Assembly: GCA_947472635.1 (NCBI GenBank)
Contig: CANJDY010000107.1
Coordinates: forward strand, 1-8,421
Direction of reading: 5' to 3'
Length of the DNA stretch: 8,421 nt
Source of the DNA: Chitinophagaceae bacterium
GTDB lineage: Bacteria > Bacteroidota > Bacteroidia > Chitinophagales > Chitinophagaceae
Under the pieces are notes generated by a model. That model saw only the letters and a list, made by a program, of their open reading frames with translations. It did no database searches and was not told where the DNA came from. Of the stretch, positions 1-6,675 are shown one piece after another (the stretch's first letter is position 1; every line of letters starts with the position of its first letter). The position numbers and the translations under genes were made by a program.

Positions 1-468
1 AACAGCAAAACACCATTTGTATTTTTTCAGTTTTTGGTAGTAAAACACAACGAACACCAGATAGAAGCAGTAAAAAAAATGGCGAAGGAAATTGGTGTGG
101 ATGAGGTAAGATTTAAGACCGCCCAGGTGTATGATTATTTAACTGATCCCAATAAGTTGATTCCAACGATTGATAAATACAGCCGCTATAAAAAAAATAA
201 AGATGGCAGTTATGCTGCTAAAAATAAATTGGCCAACCGTTGCTGGAAAATGCAGCATGCCAATGTGATTACCTGGGATGGTTTGGTGGTTCCCTGCTGC
301 TTTGATAAAGATGCAACACACCAGTTAGGAAATTTGCAAAACCAATCATTTAAAGAAGTATGGCAAAATGATAATTATAAGCAGTTTCGCAGCGAGTTGA
401 TGAAGAGCAGAAAAAATATTGACATTTGTGCCAATTGCAGCGAAGGGGTATCCGTCTGGCAGCAATAG
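1..468 (+). CDS. Radical SAM/SPASM domain protein, C-terminal part (5' end outside window)
   Basis: The reading frame is open from base 1, so the real start lies upstream; a TTG at 34 is only an internal codon. About 155 C-terminal residues are visible. They hold the end of the radical SAM barrel (a VDEVRFKTAQ-type strand near residues 34-43) and then a SPASM-like Cys-rich tail. In visible-residue numbering the cysteines are C81, C99, C100, C143 and C146, arranged as a single Cys, then a G-x4-CC stretch, then a final CxxC. By family knowledge the tail binds one or more auxiliary [4Fe-4S] clusters. The phrase ITWDGLVVPCC and the nearby LGNL...SFKEVW block are typical of SPASM proteins. The CxxxCxxC that binds the AdoMet cluster would lie upstream and cannot be seen. 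The substrate is unknown. Relatives include peptide-modifying and sugar or cofactor enzymes, and nothing here picks between them. The next gene starts 149 bp downstream. Confidence 0.85.
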   Translation, partial: NSKTPFVFFQFLVVKHNEHQIEAVKKMAKEIGVDEVRFKTAQVYDYLTDPNKLIPTIDKYSRYKKNKDGSYAAKNKLANRCWKMQHANVITWDGLVVPCCFDKDATHQLGNLQNQSFKEVWQNDNYKQFRSELMKSRKNIDICANCSEGVSVWQQ

Positions 469-476
469 CGGCTTGT

Positions 477-501
477 TGGTACCCTTATTGACCATTTTTT
501 T
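477..501 (+). terminator. Weak candidate terminator after the radical SAM gene
   Basis: TGGT at 477-480 can pair with ACCA at 491-494 across a 10-nt loop, and a run of seven T follows at 495-501, starting 27 nt after the stop codon. The T run and position suit an intrinsic terminator. The 4-bp stem is too short to be convincing. The rest of the 469-617 gap shows no clear promoter match or small gene. Confidence 0.2.
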
Positions 502-617
502 AGTAGTTGGTAGTCTTTGTCTATTCATTGCTTGTAATTATCAGCACCTTGTTATTGCATATTCTTCATTTTGAATCGAGCAGTCACAGATAACAAATAT
601 TTACTTACATTTACCCT

Positions 618-1646
618 ATGCCTACAATGTTTAATAATCAATTGCGACAAGTGCTGCTGCTGGGGCTGATTATTTTATTAGGGGGTATGCTGGTAGCGGA
701 GTTGTATGTTTTTTTACCGGGCGTTTTAGGAGGCGTAACCTTGTATATTCTGCTTCGCAAATGGTATCAAAAGCTGACCATTCAAAAAGGATGGCCTAAA
801 GGAGTAACGGCCCTTTTGTTTATTATTTCCAGTATCATTGTCATTACTATACCTATTTATTTTTCTGTGTTGTTGATATCTCCCAAAGTAAATGATTTGA
901 TCAACAACCAGCACGAACTAGTAATTGGTCTGGAAATATTTTCAAAAAAAATCGAAGCGTTTACCGGTCAGCAATTTTTTACAGCAACCAGTGCCGAATT
1001 AATTTCCAAAAAAATTGCCACTTATATACCCACGTTGTTAAATAGCACGGCCAATGTTTTAGCGAATTTGGTCATGTTGTTTTTTTTATTATACTATTTA
1101 TTGTATAGCGGTAAGGATGTTGAAAAATATTTAAATCATATCATTCCGTTTAAACCGGAAAATGTGGCAAAGCTTGCTAGTGAGACTGACCTTATGATTA
1201 GAGCCAATGCAGTAGGGATACCTATCATCTGCTTGGTACAGGGAATCTTTGCTGCTATTGGCTACCTTATTTTTGGTGTCAAAGACTGGGGAATGTGGGG
1301 TTTTGTGACCGGCGTTTTTGCATTTTTTCCATTAGTAGGTACTATGATTATCTGGGTGCCATTGGTTATTTATTTGTATTCTATCAATCAAAATATAACT
1401 GCTACCGGCCTCACTATTTATAGCTTTGTAATAACAGGTAATGTAGACTATATTACCCGGCTGGGGCTACTAAAAAAAATTGGGAATGTACATCCTATGA
1501 TAACGGTATTGGGTGTAATTGTTGGATTACAACTATTTGGATTTATGGGACTAATTTTTGGCCCACTTCTTATCAGCTACTTTATTATTTTAATAAAAAT
1601 TTATGTGAATGAGTTCACAGTAAAAACGAATGCAGGATTGCCATGA
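618..1646 (+). CDS. AI-2E family transporter (PF01594-like integral membrane protein)
   Basis: The 342-residue product is a multi-pass inner-membrane protein of the usual length for this family. Hydrophobic segments are seen near residues 11-48 (probably two helices), 63-87, 145-163, 197-220, 226-253, 261-273 and 293-328. A more polar stretch at 89-142 matches the variable region of the family. Recognisable family blocks are NAVGIPII near 197-204, FFPLVGTMIIWVP at 236-248, and the C-terminal stretch from DYITR (277-281) through VHPMITVLGV to GLIFGPLL (311-318). The family was named for TqsA, linked to autoinducer-2 export. Other members act as Na+/H+ antiporters or have no known substrate, so quorum sensing should not be assumed. 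ATG 618 is the most upstream good start; ATG 627 is a possible alternative. There is no clear ribosome binding site, as is common in Bacteroidota. The MarR gene lies 102 bp downstream. Confidence 0.9.
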   Translation: MPTMFNNQLRQVLLLGLIILLGGMLVAELYVFLPGVLGGVTLYILLRKWYQKLTIQKGWPKGVTALLFIISSIIVITIPIYFSVLLISPKVNDLINNQHELVIGLEIFSKKIEAFTGQQFFTATSAELISKKIATYIPTLLNSTANVLANLVMLFFLLYYLLYSGKDVEKYLNHIIPFKPENVAKLASETDLMIRANAVGIPIICLVQGIFAAIGYLIFGVKDWGMWGFVTGVFAFFPLVGTMIIWVPLVIYLYSINQNITATGLTIYSFVITGNVDYITRLGLLKKIGNVHPMITVLGVIVGLQLFGFMGLIFGPLLISYFIILIKIYVNEFTVKTNAGLP

Positions 1647-1714
1647 TAGTTAGCGGGTACATTGCGTTGGAGATTTTGTATCCATCCAGGTAATAAATTG
1701 TAGACAGTTAATTT

Positions 1715-1722
1715 TAAATTTG
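1715..1722 (+). promoter_or_regulatory. Candidate Bacteroidota -7 promoter element for the MarR gene
   Basis: TAAATTTG is an exact match to TAnnTTTG, the -7 element recognised by the primary sigma factor of Bacteroidota. It ends 26 bp before the MarR start codon, which would give a leader of about 20 nt. The nearest upstream TTG (1698-1700) is only 14 bp away, closer than the usual 17-23 bp, so the -33 half is not well supported. If real, the regulator is transcribed separately from the transporter gene before it. Confidence 0.4.
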
Positions 1723-1748
1723 TACCGCTTTAATTGAATTGATTTTAT

Positions 1749-2201
1749 ATGAGTATTGACAAAGATATTAAACAAAGTAACTTTAAAAGCGAGCACCAAA
1801 GAGCCATCGTAAATTTGATTTTCACTTATAACTGGACTACTGCTCAATTGAAAAAGCTATTCGATAAAGAGGGCTTAACGATGCAGCAGTTTAATATATT
1901 ACGCATTGTAAGGGGTAGCGACAAACCTTTGTCCACCCTTCAAATTAGGGAAAGGATGCTAGATAAAATGAGTGACTCTAGTCGTATAGTGGATCGACTG
2001 GTGATTAAAGGGCTATTAAAAAAAATCACTTCAAAATTGGATAAGCGCCTAGTGGAGGTGTCTATTACGGAGAAAGGAAAAAAAAAGTTGCAAAGAACGG
2101 ATTTGCAGGAAGACGAATTGCAACAAATTGTAAAAGCACTTTCCAACACAGAAGCTAAAACACTCAATAAACTCTTGGATAAAATCCGGCAGTCTCAGTA
2201 A
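1749..2201 (+). CDS. MarR-family winged helix-turn-helix transcriptional regulator
   Basis: This is a 150-residue cytoplasmic DNA-binding protein of normal MarR length. Residues about 10-40 form the N-terminal dimerisation helix. The winged HTH spans about 44-110, with a MSDSSRIVDRLVIKGLL-type recognition helix at 74-90. The beta wing carries the family signature with D98 and R100, followed by the VSITEKG strand (104-110). Residues 111-148 form the C-terminal dimerisation helices. Family members usually bind as dimers to short palindromes and often repress their own gene and a neighbouring transporter or enzyme gene, losing DNA binding when a ligand or oxidant is sensed. There is no cysteine, so a cysteine-based redox switch is ruled out. 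Neighbours are the AI-2E transporter upstream and the secreted GHL10 gene 89 bp downstream. Either could be a target, but no operator palindrome stands out. Confidence 0.9.
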   Translation: MSIDKDIKQSNFKSEHQRAIVNLIFTYNWTTAQLKKLFDKEGLTMQQFNILRIVRGSDKPLSTLQIRERMLDKMSDSSRIVDRLVIKGLLKKITSKLDKRLVEVSITEKGKKKLQRTDLQEDELQQIVKALSNTEAKTLNKLLDKIRQSQ

Positions 2202-2290
2202 GGAGTTGACTGAATAGGGCTATTATTGAAAGTAAATAATACTAAGGTGATAGGGCCAATTGAATGTGATCAAGCAACTAAATAAAAAAA

Positions 2291-3532
2291 ATGAAATTAT
2301 TTTTAACAGTAATTATCCCAGCCTGTCGTAAAGGGATAAAGCCGCTTTTGCCAACAGTGATTGGCTGTTTTTTTATTCTTTTATTACATGCACAATCCAC
2401 TCCCGAGTTTCGAGGCGTGTGGGTAGCTACGGTAGATAATATTGACTGGCCATCCAGAGGTGATTTCAATAGCCAATCACAAAAAGCATCATTTATCAAA
2501 CTGCTAGATATGCACCAGCGCAATGGAATAAACGCTTTGGTGATGCAAATTAGACCTTGTACGGATGCGTTTTACCCCTCGCCCTATGAGCCCTGGAGCC
2601 AATGGCTAACAGGGGTACAGGGGCAAGCTCCTTCACCCTATTACGATCCGCTGGCCTTTATGATATCAGAAACACATAAACGCGGAATGGTTTTTCATGC
2701 CTGGATGAATCCTTACCGAGCTGAGTTTAATTTATCAACCTCGTCTTTGTCTGCTACCCATATTACCAAACTGCATCCTGAGTGGTTTTTAATTTATGGC
2801 GACAAACGTTATTTTGACCCTGGCAATAAAGAGGCGCAGCGATATGTAACACAGGTGGTGTCAGATGTGGTAAAACGATACGATGTGGATGCCATCCATT
2901 TTGATGATTACTTTTATCCCTATCGGATTGCCGGTAAGGAGTTTCCGGATGATGCCAGTTTTAAGAAATATGGACTTGGTATGATCAAAGACGATTGGAG
3001 GAGAAGTAATACAGATTCGATTATTTCCATGTTGAGTGTCGCAATAAAAAAGCAAAAGAAAAACTGTCAGTTTGGTATCAGTCCGTTTGGGGTTTGGCGC
3101 AACCAGGACAAAGACCCTATTGATGGAAGCCGCACCATCGGTGCACAGACGAATTACGACGACCTGTATGCAAATATTTTATTGTGGCTAAAGAAAGGAT
3201 GGATCGATTATGTAGCCCCACAATTATATTGGGAATTCGGTCATCGCATTGCCCCTTATGAAGTATTGTTGGCTTGGTGGGGCAACCATACTTATGGCAA
3301 ACATTGTTATATCGGCATGGGTATCTACCGAGCTAATAGCAATGCCGCCTGGAAAGAGGTAACCCAGTTACCCCGGCAAATTGTAGCTATGCGCAATACT
3401 CCCAACATGAAGGGAATGATATTTTTTAGCAGTAAAACGTTCGAAAAAAACCCTAACGGATGGAGTGATTCCCTGCGGCTAAATTATTTTAGGGTGCCGG
3501 TTAAGGTCCCTCAAATGGAATGGTTGAAATAG
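2291..3532 (+). CDS. Secreted GHL10/DUF187 family 10 glycosylhydrolase-like protein
   Basis: The 413-residue product starts with a signal peptide: a basic N-region up to K17, a hydrophobic core at about 18-32, and a likely signal peptidase I cut after A34 (HA/QS). The mature part is a GHL10 (PF02638) TIM-barrel domain. It opens with the hallmark EFRGVWVATVDNIDWPS (39-55), followed by MQIRP (85-89), the acidic AIHFDDYFYP (201-210, D205/D206 likely catalytic or structural), GISPFGVWRN (262-271) and DYVAPQLYWE (306-315). Relatives include E. coli YddW and B. subtilis YngK. The family is thought to act on cell-wall or other extracellular glycans; the substrate here is not known. The protein stops at MEWLK, just after the barrel, with none of the C-terminal beta-sandwich domain that many relatives carry. 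ATG 2291 is preceded by an A-rich stretch and is the only start that keeps the signal peptide. The product is probably periplasmic or exported. Confidence 0.9.
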   Translation: MKLFLTVIIPACRKGIKPLLPTVIGCFFILLLHAQSTPEFRGVWVATVDNIDWPSRGDFNSQSQKASFIKLLDMHQRNGINALVMQIRPCTDAFYPSPYEPWSQWLTGVQGQAPSPYYDPLAFMISETHKRGMVFHAWMNPYRAEFNLSTSSLSATHITKLHPEWFLIYGDKRYFDPGNKEAQRYVTQVVSDVVKRYDVDAIHFDDYFYPYRIAGKEFPDDASFKKYGLGMIKDDWRRSNTDSIISMLSVAIKKQKKNCQFGISPFGVWRNQDKDPIDGSRTIGAQTNYDDLYANILLWLKKGWIDYVAPQLYWEFGHRIAPYEVLLAWWGNHTYGKHCYIGMGIYRANSNAAWKEVTQLPRQIVAMRNTPNMKGMIFFSSKTFEKNPNGWSDSLRLNYFRVPVKVPQMEWLK

Positions 3533-3539
3533 CCATTAA

Positions 3540-3555
3540 TTACTTTGTAAAGTAA
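3540..3555. repeat. Short palindrome between convergent genes
   Basis: TTACTTT (3540-3546) and AAAGTAA (3549-3555) form a perfect 7-bp inverted repeat around GT. It lies 7 bp past the GHL10 stop and 61 bp past the cysS stop, in the 84-bp convergent gap. It may help end transcription from either side, but the stem is AT-rich and no T run follows on either strand. A second weak hairpin can be drawn with CAAGG and CCTTG near 3587-3611, closer to the cysS end. Confidence 0.3.
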
Positions 3556-3616
3556 ACGGGGGTTTGCTACAGCCAATACAATTCGGCAAGGTAAATAGTT
3601 ACAGTGCCTTGTTAAT

Positions 3617-5107
3617 TCATTCCAAATTCCAACTCATATTTCCGTCCTTCTCGTCTTTTAGAATGATGCCTTGTGCTAGTAGTTGCTTTCTTATTTTGTC
3701 GGAGGTGGCGTAATCCTTTTTTTCTTTGGCTTCTTTTCGAATATCAATTAATAATTGCATTACTCCATCCAAACTGCTGCCATCGTGGGAGCTGGAGTTT
3801 TTTAATCCCATAATATCTTCCAGATAAATGGAGAAGGAATCCTTCAGCAATTGTAGGGTATTGGATGAAATGGCATCTGTAGCTATATGACCATCTTTTA
3901 TTGAATTGATGATGGGCGCCAGTTCAAATAAATTGGCCAACACTTTTGCAGTACTAAAATCATCATCCATAAAAGTTTCCAGCTCTTGTAGCATAGCAAC
4001 TGTTTTTTCCTCCAAAGCCAAGTCGCTTGCTTGCTGTATAGGATTAACAGTAAATTTTTTCAATAATTCATATGCCTCCCATAAACGCTTGAGGGCTTTT
4101 TCACTTGCCTGCAATGCCTCGCTACTAAAATCTATTGGACTTCTGTAATGACTTTGGAGAATAAAAAACCGTATCGTCATTGGGTCAAAGGGCTGTGTAA
4201 GTAGGGGGTGGGTACCAGCAAACATCTCTGTTAATTTAATCTGGTTATTGTAGCTTTTACCCATCTTGCGGCCATTGACCGTTATCATATTATTATGTAC
4301 CCAATATCTTGCAGGGCTGTGGTGATTGCAAATCGTGCTTTGGGCAATTTCACTTTCGTGGTGGGGAAACTGTAGGTCCATACCACCTCCATGAATATCA
4401 AACTCGGCACCTAGGTACTTGGTGGCCATCGCCGAGCATTCAATATGCCAGCCAGGGTAACCTTCACCCCAAGGGCTTTTCCAACGCATAATATGTTCTG
4501 GTGCAGCTGATTTCCATAAGGCAAAATCTGCTTTATCCCTTTTTTCCTCCTGTCCATCCAAGTCCCTCGTTGTTTCAAGCAAGTCATCAATAATCCTTCC
4601 GCTTAATTTACCATAGTCATGGGTGGCCGCATATTTTTTAACATCAAAATAAACGGAACCGTTCACTTCATAGGCATATCCGGCCGCAATGATTTTTTCT
4701 ATCATATTCAGCTGCTCCACAATATGCCCAGTGGCAGTTGGCTCTATGCTTGGTTCCACACAATTGAGTTCCAACATCGCCCAATGAAATAAATTGGTAT
4801 ATTTCTGCACCAATTCCATTGGCTCCAATTTTTCAAGTATCGCCTTAGCCGTTACTTTATCTTCTGCTAGTTTTCCTTCCTCTTCAAAATGACCGGCATC
4901 GGTAATGTTGCGCACATACCTCACTTTGTATCCTTTAAAACTGAGGTAGCGATATATAAAATCAAATGTTACATAGGGTCGGGCATGTCCAAGATGGCTT
5001 TCCCCACTCACCGTTGGTCCACATACATACATACCCACATGCCCAGGTGTGATAGGAGTAAAGATTTCTTTTTGCCTACTATAAGAATTATATATTTTTA
5101 AAGACAT
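3617..5107 (-). CDS. cysS: Cysteinyl-tRNA synthetase (CysRS)
   Basis: This class I aminoacyl-tRNA synthetase charges tRNA-Cys with cysteine using ATP in the cytoplasm and is normally essential. At 496 residues it is of normal bacterial length. The HIGH motif is HLGH (38-41), just after the MYVCGPTV strand. The KMSKS loop is read as KMGKS (281-285), a Gly for Ser change that I believe is common in this phylum. The four zinc ligands that select cysteine can be placed by comparison with E. coli C28/C209/H234/E238: C29, C224 (in GWHIECSAMA), H249 and E253 (in FPHHESE), with identical spacing. The tRNA-binding helical and C-terminal anticodon regions follow from about residue 310. ATG 5107 gives the expected N-terminus. 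The gene is preceded by a 125-bp gap with a -7-like element and hairpins, so it probably has its own promoter rather than depending only on the endonuclease-like gene upstream. Confidence 0.97.
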   Translation of the reverse strand: MSLKIYNSYSRQKEIFTPITPGHVGMYVCGPTVSGESHLGHARPYVTFDFIYRYLSFKGYKVRYVRNITDAGHFEEEGKLAEDKVTAKAILEKLEPMELVQKYTNLFHWAMLELNCVEPSIEPTATGHIVEQLNMIEKIIAAGYAYEVNGSVYFDVKKYAATHDYGKLSGRIIDDLLETTRDLDGQEEKRDKADFALWKSAAPEHIMRWKSPWGEGYPGWHIECSAMATKYLGAEFDIHGGGMDLQFPHHESEIAQSTICNHHSPARYWVHNNMITVNGRKMGKSYNNQIKLTEMFAGTHPLLTQPFDPMTIRFFILQSHYRSPIDFSSEALQASEKALKRLWEAYELLKKFTVNPIQQASDLALEEKTVAMLQELETFMDDDFSTAKVLANLFELAPIINSIKDGHIATDAISSNTLQLLKDSFSIYLEDIMGLKNSSSHDGSSLDGVMQLLIDIRKEAKEKKDYATSDKIRKQLLAQGIILKDEKDGNMSWNLE

Positions 5108-5126
5108 AATAAATATTTATTTTATG

Positions 5127-5188
5127 GACCAATGATGTAGCCTTTTCAGGCTATCGCTTCATTCAGCCAAGCTGAAGTAAATCGGGTC
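5127..5188 (-). promoter_or_regulatory. Structured 5' leader of cysS (two hairpins, possible three-way junction)
   Basis: Read on the minus strand, the leader holds two perfect hairpins. The first is TTCAGC/GCTGAA with a TTG loop (5162-5176). The second is TAGCCT/AGGCTA closed by a GAAA loop (5138-5153), a GNRA tetraloop in this orientation, which suggests the RNA is made from the cysS strand. A short outer helix of 4 bp (5127-5130 with 5185-5188) could close both into a three-way junction. A second copy of GATAGCC at 5193-5199 could compete for the 3' arm of the second hairpin. No T-box core motif and no terminator-style T run is present. The structure is seen in the sequence; any regulatory role is inference. 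An alternative is a 3' end structure for the upstream endonuclease-like gene. Confidence 0.35.
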
Positions 5189-5214
5189 TTTTGGCTATCT
5201 CCATTCAATCAATG

Positions 5215-5222
5215 CAAATATA
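5215..5222 (-). promoter_or_regulatory. Candidate -7 promoter element for cysS
   Basis: On the minus strand this reads TATATTTG, an exact match to the Bacteroidota TAnnTTTG element. It sits 108 bp ahead of the cysS start and just past the stop of the endonuclease-like gene, so the leader would be about 100 nt and include both hairpins. No exact TTG was found at the usual -33 spacing, which would fall in the 3' end of the upstream gene. Confidence 0.4.
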
Positions 5223-5232
5223 CTGTATTCAG

Positions 5233-6390
5233 CTATTCCGGCAGAAGACTGATATCAGCAATAATAGGAAAGTGGTCACTTAGTTTTTTGGCAATTCTGG
5301 TAAATTGTTGAACTGAATAGCGCTTGTCTACAAAAATATTGTCTATTCTAAGTGTGGGAGAAATTCCACTAAAGGTTCTGCCTATTCCAGCTCCTTTCAT
5401 AACGAAGGCATCCTGTAATCCATTTCCAATTTTTTCATAAGGGTAGGAGTTAGGCACATCATTAAAATCGCCACAAACAATAACCGGGTAAGGGCTTTTG
5501 TCAATCTCTATCCTCACCTTGTCGGCCTGTGACATCCTTTTTTGAAAGGCATTTTTGAATTTGAAGAGCAGATTTTTTGATTGCTCAATGTCCGTATCTG
5601 TTTTAATGGAAGGGTTTTGTATGTAGCCTAAATTATTACTGCTAAATCTCAGCGATTGTAGGTGACAGTTAAATACTCGGATCGTATCTGTCCCTTTTAC
5701 AATATCTGCATATTGAAAATTTGAATTGTAGCTAAAAGGAAAATTCCGGATGGTTTGTTGGTTGATAATTGGATATTTGGAAAAAATAATTTTTCCGAAG
5801 TGTTGCTGACTTAAAAAATTATCCCTGTATTGGTAACTATAAAAATAATAGGGAAAATTGAGTTGGTGCAAAAAGCTAAAAACTGAATAAAAAGTATATT
5901 TACGATAATAGGTGTTATTCAAATCAGCAAGGGTATCGCCACTCACCATTTCCTGAAAACACGCTATATCAGGCTGGTAATCATTTATAAGCCGAATCAT
6001 TTTATTGAAGGTGGCTGGACTTTCCTTAAACTTCATAATATCAAACTGTGCTACATTCCAGCTCATTATGCGAATATCGGATACCCGTTTTTTCTGGTTG
6101 AAAAATGATGACAACCTGAAAGGGATGATATTGCCGACATGTTTGTAAGAAAGCACCCCAGTAATTAAAAAAATAATTACCCAGACAGGTTTTACAAATA
6201 ACCAAAAAATAAAGAAAATAAAAAGCACCAGTAGTAAATAAAATAAGGACAAGGTTAAAAAGCCTACCGGCCACCAGGAGGCTGAAAAGAATACCTCACT
6301 GTAGCAGCCCATTAAAAACAAGGCCGCCACCACCGCATTAGCAATGATTAAAATTTTTTTTGTTAATCGGCGGATAATGCTTTTTGGCAT
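5233..6390 (-). CDS. Membrane-anchored endonuclease/exonuclease/phosphatase (EEP) family protein
   Basis: This 385-residue protein has three N-terminal membrane segments (about 13-34, 40-63 and 66-82) followed by a full EEP domain (PF03372 type). The Mg2+-dependent phosphodiesterase motifs are in the usual order: MSWNVAQFD with N112, CFQEM with E147, NCHLQS with H243, VCGDFND with D308 and N310, RIDNIF with D350, and SDHFP with D372 and H373. All key residues are present, so it is expected to be active. Family members cut DNA, RNA, phospholipids or phosphoinositides, and the sequence does not say which. The membrane anchor suggests a domain facing the periplasm or cell surface or held at the membrane face; topology is not settled. 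ATG 6390 starts close to the first helix; TATCTTTA at 6395-6402 is a 7/8 match to a -7 element but would make the transcript nearly leaderless. The second rhomboid gene lies 285 bp upstream, and the two often travel together in this phylum. Confidence 0.9.
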   Translation of the reverse strand: MPKSIIRRLTKKILIIANAVVAALFLMGCYSEVFFSASWWPVGFLTLSLFYLLLVLFIFFIFWLFVKPVWVIIFLITGVLSYKHVGNIIPFRLSSFFNQKKRVSDIRIMSWNVAQFDIMKFKESPATFNKMIRLINDYQPDIACFQEMVSGDTLADLNNTYYRKYTFYSVFSFLHQLNFPYYFYSYQYRDNFLSQQHFGKIIFSKYPIINQQTIRNFPFSYNSNFQYADIVKGTDTIRVFNCHLQSLRFSSNNLGYIQNPSIKTDTDIEQSKNLLFKFKNAFQKRMSQADKVRIEIDKSPYPVIVCGDFNDVPNSYPYEKIGNGLQDAFVMKGAGIGRTFSGISPTLRIDNIFVDKRYSVQQFTRIAKKLSDHFPIIADISLLPE

Positions 6391-6675
6391 GCCGTAAAGA
6401 TAGGATATGCCTTTTATACCTAGTTGATTTTAAAGAGATCTTTATTTGAAACATATTCACATCCTAATGAGTGGTAAATAATTAGGTATCACCCACCACC
6501 CCAGTACCTGTTGACTTTACAGTGCAAATGATCGTTGGAATTATAGGAAAGCTATTGTTTACTCGTAAGGGCTCGTCTGAATATTTTTTGTACTATAGCG
6601 TACGAAGTAATGTCCTTTCTTATGTGAAGAGGAAGTGATGCTTACTGTTAGGCGATAGATTAATTTTGAGCCTCG
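6391..6675. other. Intergenic gap with overlapping open frames; possible dispersed repeat or gene relic
   Basis: No gene is supported here, yet the stretch looks less random than a normal gap. On the plus strand a stop-free frame of 50 codons runs from 6486 to a TGA ending at 6638. Using ATG 6528 it would give a 36-residue peptide with a hydrophobic start and a basic end (YVKRK). On the minus strand a stop-free run of 36 codons (6592 to 6485) covers the same DNA and has no usual start codon. A second minus frame is open from the rhomboid stop to 6562; the two overlap around an A6 run at 6584-6589, as a frameshifted relic might. No ribosome binding site or convincing promoter was found. Candidate readings are a dispersed intergenic repeat, a decayed gene, a small RNA, or chance. 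Confidence 0.3.
6463..6486. repeat. Inverted repeat downstream of the second rhomboid gene
   Basis: CCTAAT (6463-6468) and ATTAGG (6481-6486) are perfect inverted arms around a 12-nt spacer. It may form a hairpin in RNA from either strand, or be a protein-binding palindrome ahead of the endonuclease-like gene, whose start codon is 73 bp away. It also marks one edge of the stretch with open frames on both strands. There is no T run, so a simple intrinsic terminator is unlikely. Confidence 0.3.

Noticed and set aside
618..1646. Quorum-sensing (autoinducer-2) role for the transporter
   Set aside because: The family name alone does not show the substrate, and no luxS, lsr-type or other signalling gene is in the window.
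2363..2374. Lipobox-like VIGC (residues 23-26) in the GHL10 signal region, which would suggest a lipoprotein
   Set aside because: The main hydrophobic stretch continues after the Cys and ends in a good signal peptidase I site (HA/QS at 34/35), so the match is probably chance.
2278..2523. Minus-strand open frame over the GHL10 start
   Set aside because: It is antisense to the signal peptide and first conserved GHL10 motif, with no start context or family resemblance.
4309..4491. Open frame on the plus strand inside cysS
   Set aside because: It lies fully antisense to a strongly conserved gene, resembles no family, and is a shadow of the cysS codons. The same applies to the plus frames at 3906-4148 and 4889-5101.
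5108..5232. T-box riboswitch ahead of cysS
   Set aside because: No T-box antiterminator core sequence and no terminator T run is present, and T-boxes are not typical of Bacteroidota.
6041..6274. Minus-strand open frame overlapping the EEP gene in another frame
   Set aside because: The hydrophobic look comes from reading the membrane-segment codons of the EEP gene out of frame.
6584..6590. TATTTTTTG on the plus strand as a -7 promoter element
   Set aside because: It is one base too long for TAnnTTTG and has no supported gene in position downstream.
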